Positions 24,818 through 34,102 are shown, counted from the first letter of the stretch. The stretch: 64,000 nucleotides of DNA from AWTP1-13 sp033764875 (GCA_033764875.1 JANRIO010000053.1:1-64000), one strand, 5' to 3'. Numbers and translations are program-made. Notes: generated by a model from the sequence alone, not told the origin.

Positions 24818-25984
24818 TCAATCCTTCATGATCTCCCAGTCGCGGTTCCTGATCTCGAGCATGCGGAACGCGGTGAGGTCGAGGCCCATGTGGTCGCTCG
24901 GGCTCATGTTGACGAGGCCGCCGGTGCCCATGAACTTCTTGGTCTGCTCGATGGCGTCGCGGATCTTGGCGGGCTCGGTGGAGTTCGCCCGCTTGATCGC
25001 CTCGACCAGGATGTTGAGCGCATCGTACGCGTGGCCGCCGAAGGTCGAGACCGGCGTCTTGGTCGTTTCCTCGTAGGCCTTCTTGTAGGCGACGACGACG
25101 GGCTTCTGCGGATCGCTGTCGGGCAGCTTCTCGGCCACCAGCAGCGCGGCAGCGACGATGCGCACGCCGTTGGCCGCGTCACCGGCAAGGTCGATGAACT
25201 GCTTGGAGGCGACGCCGTGGCTCTGGTAGAGCGGCACCGTGATGCCGAGCTGGCGGTAGTTGCGCGTGACGATGGCCGGGCCCTGGCTGAAGCCCGGGTT
25301 GATCACGGCCTGGATGCCGGCCGTGCCCTTGATCTTGGTCAGCTGCGCCGTCATGTCGTTGTCGGTGGGCCCGTAGGTCTCGTCCGCCAGCACCTCGATG
25401 CCGTACTTGGCCGTGACGCCCTTGCACTGGGCCTGCATGGACTTGCCGAACGCGTCCTGGCCCGAGATCATGCCGATCTTGGTGATGCCGCGCTTCTTCA
25501 TGTCCTCGAAGATCTTCTCGCACGCCATCTTGTCCGTGTGCGGCGTCTTGAACACCCACTTCTTCACCGGCTCGATGATGACGACGGCCCCGCCCATGGA
25601 GATGAACGGGATCTGCGCCTCCTCGAACACGGGCACCATGGCCATGGTCTCGGCGGTGGTGGTGCCGCCGACGTGGGCAACGACCTTGTCCTCGGTGACG
25701 AGACGCTCGGCGAACTGCTTGGCCTTGCTGGGATCCGAGCCCGTGTCGTAGAGCACGAGATCGATCTGCTTGCCCAGCACGCCGCCCTTCTTGTTGATGT
25801 CCTCGACCATCATCTTGAGGGTCTTGGCGATGGGGTCGCCGAGGAACGAGGCGGGGCCGGTGACCGCCGTCACCGAGCCGATCTTGATCTTGTCCTGGGC
25901 CATGGCGGGGGCGACGGCCGAGCTGCCCCATGCTGCAAGTGCGAGCACGGCTGCCACCGCGAGCGCGGGTGTGCGCGATTTCAT
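24818..25984 (-). CDS. Branched-chain-type ABC importer periplasmic binding protein
   Basis: 388 residues from ATG 25984, with GGGAGGA 6 bases upstream. A signal peptide ends near AMAQ|DKIK. The mature protein is a type-I periplasmic binding fold of the leucine-binding family: KIKIGSVTAVTGPASFLGD, MMVEDINKKGGVLGKQIDLV, and KIGMISGQDAFGKSM. It is the first gene of the leftward livKHMGF-type operon and divergent from an extradiol dioxygenase gene. Relatives bind amino acids, amides or aromatic acids such as benzoates; ligand specificity cannot be read from sequence. Confidence 0.92.
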   Translation of the reverse strand: MKSRTPALAVAAVLALAAWGSSAVAPAMAQDKIKIGSVTAVTGPASFLGDPIAKTLKMMVEDINKKGGVLGKQIDLVLYDTGSDPSKAKQFAERLVTEDKVVAHVGGTTTAETMAMVPVFEEAQIPFISMGGAVVIIEPVKKWVFKTPHTDKMACEKIFEDMKKRGITKIGMISGQDAFGKSMQAQCKGVTAKYGIEVLADETYGPTDNDMTAQLTKIKGTAGIQAVINPGFSQGPAIVTRNYRQLGITVPLYQSHGVASKQFIDLAGDAANGVRIVAAALLVAEKLPDSDPQKPVVVAYKKAYEETTKTPVSTFGGHAYDALNILVEAIKRANSTEPAKIRDAIEQTKKFMGTGGLVNMSPSDHMGLDLTAFRMLEIRNRDWEIMKD

Positions 25985-26112
25985 GTTGTCCTCCCGAAGG
26001 TCTGTGAGACTTTTCTTTTTTTGGTCGACGCAAGCAGCGATTATCCGCAGCGTGACGCAAGCTGGCAATGCAATCCTCGCCGGCTCGTGTTACAATAATT
26101 CGGCGAGGATCA

Positions 26113-26137
26113 GGATTTTTGCAACAGATAAAAATCC
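26113..26137 (+). promoter_or_regulatory. AT-rich inverted repeat in divergent importer/dioxygenase region
   Basis: GGATTTTT-GCAACAGAT-AAAAATCC, a perfect 8-bp inverted repeat in an otherwise GC-rich 221-bp divergent gap, about 70 bp before the dioxygenase start. TTACAATAAT-like bases just upstream (26091-26100) could be a -10. It is a candidate operator for a dimeric regulator; no regulator gene is adjacent. Confidence 0.4.
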
Positions 26138-26205
26138 CGGCGGCAGCGCGCCCGGCAAGAGGCTGCGACCCACCGGGGACTGAGGAAGCAGGCAGGGAGG
26201 GCGCC

Positions 26206-27234
26206 ATGCCCCAGACATCGCGCGAGCCATCGCTCCTGACGGCGCTCGGCTATGCCGGGCTCCATTCCGACCGGCTCGACGACTGGGCCGAGTACGGACC
26301 GAGGTTCCTCGGCCTCGAGCTCGTCGAGCGCACGCGCACGGCGCTGCGTTTCCGCATGGACGACCGCAGTCAGCGCATCGTCGTGTCCAGCGAGGTGCCC
26401 TCGCAGCAGGTGTTCGGCTGGGAGGTCGCGGATGCCGGCGCGCTCGAGGCGCTCGCCGGCAGGCTCGAGGCCGCCAAGATCGCCGTCGCCAGCCTCGACC
26501 GTGCCACGGCAGCGCTGCGCGGCGTCGCGGGCGGCATCGGCTTCCGCGATCCGATGGGCAACCGGCTCGAGGCGTTCTGGGGCGCGGAGGCGGCGGCCAC
26601 GCCGTTCAAGCCCGGCCGGCCCATCTCCGGCTTCCGTACCGGCGTGCTCGGCATGGGCCACGTGGTGATGAACGTCGAGCGCTTCGAGGACGCGCGCTGG
26701 TTCTACGAGGACGTGCTGGGCTTCCAGCTCTCCGACTACATGCTCGAGCCCTTCAAGGCTTACTTCTTCCACATCAACGCCCGCCACCACAGCCTGGCTC
26801 TGATCGGCACCGGCAAGGCCGGCATCCATCACCTGATGATGGAGCTCTACAGTCTCGACGACGTGGGCCAGGCCTACGACATCGCCATGCTCGATCCGCC
26901 CACGCGCGTCGGCACCACGCTCGGACGGCACACCAACGACTTCATGACCTCGTTCTACGCGCGCAGCCCCAGCGACTTCATGATCGAGTACGGCTGGGGC
27001 GGGCGCGCCCTCGACGTCGACACGTGGCAGCCGGTGGAGCTCACCTGCGGTCCGAGCCTGTGGGGGCACGAGCGCTCCTGGCTGCCGCCCGAGCAGCTGG
27101 CCGCGGCGCGCGCCGTGCGCGCCAAGGTGGCCGATGCCGGCTTGCGCGCGCCGGTGCAGGTGGTGGACGGCAACTACAATCGCATGCCGGGCGCGTGCCC
27201 CTGGTGGGACGCGGCCCGCGACGGTCGCGGCTGA
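26206..27234 (+). CDS. Extradiol ring-cleavage dioxygenase (BphC/VOC type)
   Basis: 342 residues from ATG 26206 with GGGAGG upstream. Two tandem glyoxalase-fold modules (about 10-135 and 145-300), as in 2,3-dihydroxybiphenyl 1,2-dioxygenase. The Fe2+ ligands are in place: His152 (GMGHVVMNVE), His209 (GIHHLMMEL) and Glu261 (DFMIEYGWGG), and His195 matches the conserved second-shell His. It opens catechol-type rings using O2, in the cytoplasm. It forms a likely operon with the P450 gene 45 bp downstream and is divergent from a Liv-type importer. The exact aromatic substrate is unknown. Confidence 0.9.
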   Translation: MPQTSREPSLLTALGYAGLHSDRLDDWAEYGPRFLGLELVERTRTALRFRMDDRSQRIVVSSEVPSQQVFGWEVADAGALEALAGRLEAAKIAVASLDRATAALRGVAGGIGFRDPMGNRLEAFWGAEAAATPFKPGRPISGFRTGVLGMGHVVMNVERFEDARWFYEDVLGFQLSDYMLEPFKAYFFHINARHHSLALIGTGKAGIHHLMMELYSLDDVGQAYDIAMLDPPTRVGTTLGRHTNDFMTSFYARSPSDFMIEYGWGGRALDVDTWQPVELTCGPSLWGHERSWLPPEQLAAARAVRAKVADAGLRAPVQVVDGNYNRMPGACPWWDAARDGRG

Positions 27235-27279
27235 GAGGGCGCGCCCGGCGACGGTCGGCGCGCGAAAGGAGGAGGCATC

Positions 27280-28539
27280 ATGTTCCCGGCACCGGTCCCG
27301 GCCCCGCAGCGCTTTGCCAGCGAGGCGGAGGCGCGCGAGGTGGCGCGCACCTTCGACCTGCGCGCCATCGGCCCCGACTTCATCGCCAATCCCTACCCGG
27401 TCTACAATGCGCTGAGAGAGCACGCGCCGGTGAAGGCGCTGCCGGGCGGCGGCTACCTGGTCTCGCGCATCGAGGACTGCAACCTCATCTACAAGGATCC
27501 GCGCCGCTTCTCCTCCGACAAGAAGAAGGAGTTCCTGCCGAAGTTCGGCGACGGGCTGCTCTACCAGCATCACACCACGAGCCTGATCTTCAACGACCCG
27601 CCGCTGCACACGCGCGTCCGGAAGATCATCGCCGGCGCGCTCAATGCGCGCGCGGTGGCCGACATGGAGGCGCCGATGGTGGCCCTGTGCGACCAGCTCC
27701 TCGACGCCATGGAGAGGAAGGGCGAGGCCGATCTCATCGCCGATCTCGCCGCCGCCGTGCCGATCGAGGTGATCGGCAACCTGCTCGCCATCCCGCACGA
27801 GCTGCGCCACCCCTTGCGCGACTGGTCGCTCGCCATCCTCGGCGCGCTGGAGCCGGCGCCGACCCGGGACATGCTTGCGACCGGCGAGACGGCGGTCGCC
27901 GACTTCCTCGACTACCTGCGCCTGCTCGTCGAGGACCGCCGGCGCAGGCCCGGCGACCCCGCGCGCGACGTGCTGACCCGGCTGATCCAGGGCGAGCAGG
28001 GCGGCGAGCGGCTGTCCGAGATCGAGCTTCTGCAGAACGTCATCTTCATCCTCAATGCCGGGCACGAGACCACCACGAACCTCATCGGCAACGGCCTCTA
28101 CACGCTGCTCGAGCACGCTGACGCCAAGGCCCGCCTCCTCGCCGAGCCGGGGCTGATCCATCAGGCGGTGGAGGAGTTCCTGCGCTACGAGGCGCCCGTG
28201 CAGATCGGCAACCGCCTGGTCACGGAGGCGGTCGAGATCGGCGGCGTCGCCATGCCCGCCGGCACCTTCATCACCACCTGCATCGCCGGCGCCAACCGCG
28301 ATCCGGCCGAGTTCGCCGATCCCGACACGCTCGATCTGGCGCGCGAGCCCAACCGGCACCTCGCCTTCGCGTCCGGTCCGCACTTCTGCGTCGGGCTCAA
28401 CATCGCGCGCATGGAGGGGCGCATCGCCATCGGCCGCTTCCTCGCCCGCTTCCCGGGCTACCGCTTGGCGGAACCGGCCGTGCGCGGCGGCCGCGCCCGC
28501 TTCCGCGGCTTCCTCAGCATCCCCGTTGCCCTGGGCTAG
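27280..28539 (+). CDS. Cytochrome P450 (bacterial soluble class)
   Basis: 419 residues, no membrane anchor. I-helix oxygen-activation motif is AGHETTTN (260-267), K-helix E299-x-x-R302 in EEFLRYEAPV, and the haem-thiolate Cys370 lies in FASGPHFCVGLN. KGGAGG-like GAAAGGAGG precedes the ATG. It monooxygenates a small, probably aromatic or terpenoid, substrate using a ferredoxin system that is not encoded nearby. It is probably co-transcribed with the ring-cleavage dioxygenase. Its TAG stop directly abuts the TAG of convergent trpD with no spacer. Confidence 0.94.
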   Translation: MFPAPVPAPQRFASEAEAREVARTFDLRAIGPDFIANPYPVYNALREHAPVKALPGGGYLVSRIEDCNLIYKDPRRFSSDKKKEFLPKFGDGLLYQHHTTSLIFNDPPLHTRVRKIIAGALNARAVADMEAPMVALCDQLLDAMERKGEADLIADLAAAVPIEVIGNLLAIPHELRHPLRDWSLAILGALEPAPTRDMLATGETAVADFLDYLRLLVEDRRRRPGDPARDVLTRLIQGEQGGERLSEIELLQNVIFILNAGHETTTNLIGNGLYTLLEHADAKARLLAEPGLIHQAVEEFLRYEAPVQIGNRLVTEAVEIGGVAMPAGTFITTCIAGANRDPAEFADPDTLDLAREPNRHLAFASGPHFCVGLNIARMEGRIAIGRFLARFPGYRLAEPAVRGGRARFRGFLSIPVALG

Positions 28540-29568
28540 CTAGCTCGCGTTGCTGACCGCGACGAGCTTGTCGAGCGCCCGGCTCGCCGCGCCCGTGTCG
28601 ATGGCGCGCGCGGCAAGCTCGGCGCCCTCCTTGAGGCTGCCCGCCCTGCCGGCCACGATGCAGGCCGCCGCCGCATTCAGGATGGCGATGTCGCGCAACG
28701 GCGTGCGCTGACCCGCGAGCACGTCGCGGATGGCTTGCGCGTTGACCGCCTCGTCGCCGCCCTTGAGGTCGGCGAGCCTCGCCGGCGGCAGGCCGGCGTC
28801 CGCCGGCGTCACCTCGAGCACGGTGACCTTGCCGCCCTTCAGCTCGGCGACGGCAGTCGCCCCCGTCGTGGTCAGCTCGTCGAGGCCGTCGTGGCCGTGC
28901 ACCACCCAGACGTGCTCGGCGCCGAGGTTCTTGAGCACGTGCGCGATGGGCTCCACCCAGGCCCGCGAGAACACGCCCACCACCTGCCGCGTCACGCCGG
29001 CGGGGTTGGAGATGGGCCCCAGCAGGTTGAAGATGGTGCGGATGCCGAGCTCGGTACGGATCGGCGCCCAGTGCTTCATGGCCGGATGATGCAGCGGCGC
29101 CCACATGAATCCGATGCCGGCCTCCGCAACGCAGCGCGACACCGCCTGCGCGGAGAGATCGACCTTCACCCCCAGCCGCGTCAGCACGTCGGAGGCCCCC
29201 GACAGCGACGAGACGCGGCGGTTGCCGTGCTTGGCGATCTTCACCCCCGCGCCGGCCGCGATCAGCGCGGCGCAGGTCGAGACGTTGTAGGTGCCGTGGC
29301 TGTCGCCGCCCGTGCCGACGATGTCGACGGCGCCCGCCGGCACCGCCACGCGGTTCATGCGCGCGCGCAGCATCTGCGCCGCCCCGGTGATCTCCGCAAC
29401 CGTCTCGCCCCGCACGCGCAGCGCCATCAGGAAGGCGCCCATCTGCGCCGGCGTGGCGTGCCCTTCCGTCATCTCCTCGAGCGCCAGCCGGATCTCGTCC
29501 TCCGACAGCGTCGCCCCGGTCGAGACTTTCTGGATGAGCTGGCGCAGCTCCTTGGAGGCTTCGGCCAT
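28540..29568 (-). CDS. trpD: Anthranilate phosphoribosyltransferase
   Basis: 342 residues from ATG 29568. Cytoplasmic second step of tryptophan synthesis, anthranilate + PRPP to phosphoribosyl-anthranilate. The PRPP loop VDIVGTGGDSHGTYNVSTC, the KHGNRRVSSLSGASDVL anthranilate channel and the GPISNPAG loop are all intact. It follows trpG after 31 bp. trpC, which usually follows, is absent here because the convergent P450 gene abuts, so the trp genes are split in this genome. Confidence 0.96.
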   Translation of the reverse strand: MAEASKELRQLIQKVSTGATLSEDEIRLALEEMTEGHATPAQMGAFLMALRVRGETVAEITGAAQMLRARMNRVAVPAGAVDIVGTGGDSHGTYNVSTCAALIAAGAGVKIAKHGNRRVSSLSGASDVLTRLGVKVDLSAQAVSRCVAEAGIGFMWAPLHHPAMKHWAPIRTELGIRTIFNLLGPISNPAGVTRQVVGVFSRAWVEPIAHVLKNLGAEHVWVVHGHDGLDELTTTGATAVAELKGGKVTVLEVTPADAGLPPARLADLKGGDEAVNAQAIRDVLAGQRTPLRDIAILNAAAACIVAGRAGSLKEGAELAARAIDTGAASRALDKLVAVSNAS

Positions 29569-29599
29569 GGCTGTCGTTCTACGTGTGGCGTGGGCTGGG

Positions 29600-30223
29600 T
29601 CAGGCGGCGCTACGCTCGCGGCGGGCGTTGGGCCGGCGCGGGGAGATCCCCGCAAGCTCGAGGAAGTTGGCAAGCAGCGCGTGGCCGTGCTCGGACGCGA
29701 TGCTCTCGGGATGGAATTGCACCCCGTGCACGGGATGCGTCTTGTGCTGGAGCCCCATGATCAGGCTGCCCGCGGCGGCCGACGTCTCGGCCGTGATGCC
29801 GAGACAGTCGGGCAGCGTCTCGCGCTCGACCACGAGCGAGTGGTAGCGCGTCACCTCGAAGCGCTTGGGCAGGCCCTTGAACAGCCCCTCGCCCTTGCTC
29901 ACAATCCTCGACAGCTTGCCGTGCATGGGGGCGGGCGCGCGGATCACCCGGCCGCCGTAGACCTGCCCGATCGCCTGGTGTCCGAGACACACGCCGAGCA
30001 GCGGGATCTGCGGTCCGGCCTTGGCGATGAGATCGAGGCAGATGCCGGCCTCGTTGGGCGTGCACGGGCCGGGCGACAGCACGATGCCCTTCGGCGCCAG
30101 CTTCATCACGCCGTCGACGCTGATCTTGTCGTTGCGGAACACCTCGCAACGTGCGCCGAGCTCGCCCAGGTAGTGGACGAGGTTGTAGGTAAAGCTGTCG
30201 TAGTTGTCGATCAGGACCAGCAT
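29600..30223 (-). CDS. trpG: Anthranilate synthase component II (glutamine amidotransferase)
   Basis: 207 residues. Supplies ammonia from glutamine to TrpE for anthranilate formation. Class-I amidotransferase triad: nucleophile Cys in LLGVCLGHQAIGQ, with His and Glu in GVQFHPESI. LIDNYDSFTYNLVHYLGELG and VLSPGPCTPNEAG are typical TrpG segments. It is the first gene of a trpGD pair; TrpE is not in the window. It may also serve as PabA. Divergent from an SGNH hydrolase gene 223 bp away, a gap with no recognisable leader peptide or attenuator. Confidence 0.95.
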   Translation of the reverse strand: MLVLIDNYDSFTYNLVHYLGELGARCEVFRNDKISVDGVMKLAPKGIVLSPGPCTPNEAGICLDLIAKAGPQIPLLGVCLGHQAIGQVYGGRVIRAPAPMHGKLSRIVSKGEGLFKGLPKRFEVTRYHSLVVERETLPDCLGITAETSAAAGSLIMGLQHKTHPVHGVQFHPESIASEHGHALLANFLELAGISPRRPNARRERSAA

Positions 30224-30446
30224 GGTGCAAAGCTTGTAGCAGCCGCCCGGGCCCGGTCAAGGCGGCCCCGGCCGGGACGCCCCGGCGCGAGGGCAGCCGC
30301 CGCGTTGCCGCAGCCCTCCCCGGCCTGTAGTCTCGCATCCCTGCAGGCTGCGGGCCGCCGCCGGCGCCGGGACGGCCGGCCCTGCGGCGTAGGCCCGCTC
30401 TCGCCGATCATCAGCACCCGCTCGCGCCAAGCCTTTGAGCCCGCCC

Positions 30447-31370
30447 ATGCCCGTTCTCGCGCGTGTCGCCCTTGCCGTTGTGTGCATCGCCGTCGCAGCC
30501 GAGCTGATCTGCCGCTTCGGCGTCGGGCTCGGCGATCCGCCCCTGTTCCGCATCGACTCCGACATCGAGTACCTTGCCGCGCCCTCGCGCTGCCATCAGC
30601 GCTTCGGCAACAGCGTCTGCTTCAACAGCCTCTCGATGCGCGCCGAGGAGCCGCCCCCGCGCGCCGCCGGCGCCGCGCGCATCCTCGTCCTCGGCGACAG
30701 CATCATCCACGGCGGCGTGCTGACCGACCAGGCCGAGCTCGCCACCAGCCTGCTGCAGAAGGGCCTCGGGCGGGAGGCCTGGGTCGGCAACGCCTCCGCG
30801 CCGTCCTGGGGCCCCGCCAATCTCCTCGCCTACACCCGCCGCTTCGGCTGGCTCCAGGCCGATCTCGCCATCCTGGTGCTGAGCAGCCACGATCTGACGG
30901 ACCTGCCCGAGTTCCGCCAGGACTACGGCGCCGACTATCCGATCCGGCCGCCCCACCTCGCGCTCGAGGAGGCCGTCACCCGCTACGGCCCGCGCGTCTT
31001 CCCGCCGCTTGCGGCGCTGTCGCCGCAGGCAACGCCGCCCCGCCGCACCTACACTGAGGATCAGCGTACGCGCGAGGGGGTGGCGGCCCTCGCCGACCTC
31101 CTGCGCCAGATGAAGGCTGGCGCCGGCGCGGCCTACGTCGTGCTCTACCCGACCGTGACCGAGCTGGACGGCGGGCCGGCGCCCGAGCGCGCCCTCGAGA
31201 TCGCCGAGATCCGCAAGCTCGGCCTCCCCTACATCGATCTCATCGGCGCCAAGACCTGGCGCAGGTCCTACTACCGCGACGACATCCACCCCAACGCCGA
31301 GGGCCAGGCGGCTCTGGCCGCTATCCTGCGCTGCCTCTGGGACGGCCGCGGCGCCGCCTGCGCGCAGTAG
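30447..31370 (+). CDS. SGNH/GDSL-type hydrolase, membrane-anchored or secreted
   Basis: 307 residues from ATG 30447; a TTG four codons earlier is possible. An N-terminal hydrophobic segment (about 4-22) is a signal anchor. Block I is ILVLGDSIIHGG with the catalytic Ser; the C-terminal Asp/His pair is DDIHPNAEGQ. The domain spans about 75-300. Such enzymes deacylate or esterify lipids or sugar polymers in the envelope; substrate unknown. It is divergent from trpG, and a vapC remnant follows. Confidence 0.82.
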   Translation: MPVLARVALAVVCIAVAAELICRFGVGLGDPPLFRIDSDIEYLAAPSRCHQRFGNSVCFNSLSMRAEEPPPRAAGAARILVLGDSIIHGGVLTDQAELATSLLQKGLGREAWVGNASAPSWGPANLLAYTRRFGWLQADLAILVLSSHDLTDLPEFRQDYGADYPIRPPHLALEEAVTRYGPRVFPPLAALSPQATPPRRTYTEDQRTREGVAALADLLRQMKAGAGAAYVVLYPTVTELDGGPAPERALEIAEIRKLGLPYIDLIGAKTWRRSYYRDDIHPNAEGQAALAAILRCLWDGRGAACAQ

Positions 31371-31449
31371 GGGCCGGGCCTCGCGTCGGACGGGCCCGCC
31401 CGCCCTGCTCGTCAAAGGGACCCGGCTCGTCCGATCGGTTGCCGACGCC

Positions 31450-31704
31450 GTGAAGCGCTCCGAGCTCGACGATTGGCTGACGCACAAGCTGCGGCCGATG
31501 TTCGCGCAGCGCACGTTGCCCATCACCGAGGACATCATGCTCAAGTGGCGCCCGCTGGTCGAGGACGGCCGCAAGGCCGGCCACACCTTCTCGCAGCCGG
31601 ATCTGATCATCGCCGCGACGGCGCTGCATCGCGGCCTGACCGTGGTGACCCGCGACGCGGCGGACGATGTGCGGGCGCGCTGCCCCGTCCTCAACCCGTG
31701 GACC
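31450..31704 (+). pseudogene. 5'-truncated VapC PIN-domain toxin remnant
   Basis: The frame reads KRSELDDWLTHKLRPMF, LPITEDIMLKWRPL, GRKAGHTFSQPDLIIAATAL, HRGLTVVTRD and CPVLNPW. This is the C-terminal two thirds of a VapC-type PIN ribonuclease, including the acidic Asp of QPDLIIAA and TRD. The N-terminal segment with the first catalytic Asp (LLDTNV-like) is missing: upstream codons (LLVKGTRLVRSVADA) do not match. No proper stop follows NPW; the frame runs on into the opposite GST gene. No VapB antitoxin gene is seen. It is a decayed toxin-antitoxin locus. Confidence 0.75.
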
Positions 31705-31797
31705 GCCCCCCGCAGGACACCTGAAGCCGGCCGCTGCCGTAGCGCGATGGCGTCCGACCGGCCAGCGCCCACGCAGAGCCCAGATCCGGAGCCCCGC

Positions 31798-32493
31798 CTA
31801 CGCTGCCGCCGCCGCCCCGCGCGCGAGCAGCTTCATCCGGTCCAGGTAGGCGGCGATGCCCGGGCGCTGCGCCAGCAGCGTCGCCCCGACCGGCGACCGC
31901 CCGAGATAGACGAGCTGCCCGGCCAGCGCGAAGTCGCACAGATAGGGACGCTCGCCCAGCAGGAAGCCGTCCCCGCGCGTCAGATCCTCGGCGGCGCCGA
32001 GCTGCCTGACCGCATCCTCGCGCACGTGCCCGGGCGTCTTTCGCGCCGTGCCCTGGCCTTCGAGCTGGCGCAGCATCCGGCGCAGGTAGAAGCGGAACAT
32101 GGCGCGCCCGGCAAGGCTTCGCCCGAACACCTGCGGCACCTGGCGCCGTCCCTCCGGATCGTGCCAGTGGAAATACAGGCCCACGAAGTAGAGCGATTCA
32201 TCGGCCCACTCCTCGAGCGCGTGGCACAAGGCCCGCTGGCGCGCCTCCTGCGGCAGGATCGACGGCGATGGCGCGAGCCTCTCGAGCGCATACGCGATGT
32301 CGGTCGAGTCGACGATCATGCGCCCGTCCACCTCGAGCGCGGGCGCCTTGCCCACGCCCCCGCGACGCAGCGCCAGCAGGTTGCGCACCTGCAAGACGGA
32401 GGCCCGCTCGTAGGCGATGCCCTTGTAGTTGAGGATGGCGCGCACCTTGAGCGAGAAGGGCGACGGTGCCCAGTCATACAGCCTGTTTGACAT
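31798..32493 (-). CDS. Glutathione S-transferase family protein
   Basis: 231 residues. An N-terminal thioredoxin-like lobe (about 1-80) starts RLYDWAPSPFSLKVRAILNYKG, with SPFSLKV at the thiol site and KAPALEVDGRMIVDSTDI containing the cis-Pro and the Ser-Thr-Asp that binds the glutamyl group. A helical C-terminal lobe follows (GDGFLLGERPYLCDFALAGQL). The exact class is unclear. Its start overlaps the end of the GMC oxidoreductase gene by 20 bp, so both are probably co-expressed from the promoter shared with the divergent LysR gene. Confidence 0.85.
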   Translation of the reverse strand: MSNRLYDWAPSPFSLKVRAILNYKGIAYERASVLQVRNLLALRRGGVGKAPALEVDGRMIVDSTDIAYALERLAPSPSILPQEARQRALCHALEEWADESLYFVGLYFHWHDPEGRRQVPQVFGRSLAGRAMFRFYLRRMLRQLEGQGTARKTPGHVREDAVRQLGAAEDLTRGDGFLLGERPYLCDFALAGQLVYLGRSPVGATLLAQRPGIAAYLDRMKLLARGAAAAA

Positions 32494-34102
32494 CGTCTGC
32501 CCTCATGTGGCGGCGGCTGGCCGAAGGCGCCTCCGGCCAGTCTTGGAGATCCGCTTTCGCCACGAAGCCTGCCCCACGTTCGGCGAGCATGGCAACGACG
32601 GCGTTGGGGTGGCCGCGCGGCACCGACGGGAACACCGACGCGTCCGCGACCCACAGTCCACGCACCCCGCGCACGCGAAGCGAGGGGTCGGTCACGGATG
32701 CCGTGTCGCTCCCCATCCGGCAGGTCCCGCACGGGTGATAGACGGTCTGGATACGATGGTGGATCCAGGCCGGCGATGCGATCGGGGCCTTCAGCGCGTC
32801 CGCTGTCAACAACTCGCGCATGGGCGATTGCGCCGCGATGCGGCGCGCGAGCCCTATCGCCTCCTGCATAACGGCCATGTCGTGGCCGGCCGCATCGCCC
32901 AGCAGGTTGAGGTCGATCACGGGGTCGGCCCCCACCTCGCGCGCGCCGAGCGACACACGGCCCCGCGCCAGCGGCTTGGCCACGACCGCCCCCAGGGTCA
33001 CGGCATGCACGTCCGGTGCCGACGTGCCCTGGTCGCGCCATTCGAGCGGCGCGAAGATCAGCTCGATGTCGGGCGCTCCAGCCCGCGCCCGCGTCGACCT
33101 CGCGAAGGCGACCGCCTCGACCGCATTCGAGGCCAGCATGCCCTTGCGCGCGACGAGGTAGCGAACGAGATGCGCGATCCCTTCGGCATTCTTGAAGGTG
33201 TCGGCCCCGCGCGTCTCGAATACGACCGGCACCAGGGGATGGTCCTGCAGGTTGCTGCCGACGTCCGGACTGTCGACGACGGTCGCAATGCCGAGCCCCG
33301 CCAGCGCGCGCGCCGGCCCGATCCCGGAGCGCATCATCACCAGCGGCGAGCCGATCGCACCGGCCGCGAGGATGACGCCCCTCCGCGCCTCGTATCGGAC
33401 GGATCGTCCGCCGCGGCGGGCCTCCACCGCGCGCACCTGCCCGCCCTCGACGACGACGCGCGCCACTTCGGCGCCGGTCACCACATCGAGGTTCTGTCGC
33501 CGCAGGCTCGGCCTCAGATAGGCGTCGTAGGCGCTGAAGCGACGCCCCTTCCAATGGGCGATCTCGCTGATCCATGCGCCCGTGTAGTGCGCCCCGTTGT
33601 AGCTCGCCCCCGACTGCGGCACGACGCGGCGCGTGGCCTCGACGAAGGCCTGGCTCGAGGCATGCGGGCTCGCGATCGGCGCGACGCGCATCGGGCCGTC
33701 GCGGCCGCGCCCCGGCACGGCGCCGCCCGCCAGCGCCTCCTGGGACGCGAGCACGCCGCGAACGTCCTGCCAGGACCAGCCCTCGGCGCCGTCGTGCTCC
33801 CACGCGTCGAAATCGGCCGGATGGCACCACTGGTGGATCTGCGCATTCATGTTCGACGAGCCGCCGAGCATCTTGCCGCGCGGCACGAGGATCATCCGCT
33901 CGCCCTCGCGATGCCGGCTCGTATGGCGCCAGTCGAGCTTGCCGCCGAACAGCTTCGGGAAGCCGGCGGGGATCTTGACGAAGGGGCTCGATGGCCGGCC
34001 GCCGGCCTCCAGCAGCAGGATGCGGTTGCGCCCGTCCGCGGACAGGCGCTCGGCAAGGACCGAGCCGGCCGTGCCGGCACCGGCGATGATGAAATCGTAC
34101 AT
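32474..34102 (-). CDS. GMC-family FAD oxidoreductase (choline/alcohol dehydrogenase-like)
   Basis: 542 residues. The FAD fold is at the N-terminus (FIIAGAGTAGSVLAERLS, 4-21), GMC signature 1 at GKMLGGSSNMNAQIHQW, and signature 2 at GAIGSPLVMMRSGIGPA. The C-terminal YHPCGTCRMGSD contains the catalytic-base His. It oxidises an alcohol substrate that cannot be deduced. First gene of a leftward pair with a GST, and divergent from a LysR regulator across 116 bp, the usual layout of regulator and target. Confidence 0.93.
   Translation of the reverse strand: MYDFIIAGAGTAGSVLAERLSADGRNRILLLEAGGRPSSPFVKIPAGFPKLFGGKLDWRHTSRHREGERMILVPRGKMLGGSSNMNAQIHQWCHPADFDAWEHDGAEGWSWQDVRGVLASQEALAGGAVPGRGRDGPMRVAPIASPHASSQAFVEATRRVVPQSGASYNGAHYTGAWISEIAHWKGRRFSAYDAYLRPSLRRQNLDVVTGAEVARVVVEGGQVRAVEARRGGRSVRYEARRGVILAAGAIGSPLVMMRSGIGPARALAGLGIATVVDSPDVGSNLQDHPLVPVVFETRGADTFKNAEGIAHLVRYLVARKGMLASNAVEAVAFARSTRARAGAPDIELIFAPLEWRDQGTSAPDVHAVTLGAVVAKPLARGRVSLGAREVGADPVIDLNLLGDAAGHDMAVMQEAIGLARRIAAQSPMRELLTADALKAPIASPAWIHHRIQTVYHPCGTCRMGSDTASVTDPSLRVRGVRGLWVADASVFPSVPRGHPNAVVAMLAERGAGFVAKADLQDWPEAPSASRRHMRADDVKQAV

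Noticed and set aside
26110..28383. A 757-codon open frame opposite the dioxygenase and P450 genes
   Set aside because: Spans two real genes and their gap; low-complexity Gly/Arg/Ala/Glu content typical of high-GC antisense frames.
30224..30446. trp leader peptide or attenuator upstream of trpG
   Set aside because: No short frame with tandem Trp codons and no paired alternative hairpins were seen.
31704..32490. Extension of the vapC frame as a 346-residue protein
   Set aside because: Beyond NPW the frame is the antisense of the GST gene and has no family similarity.
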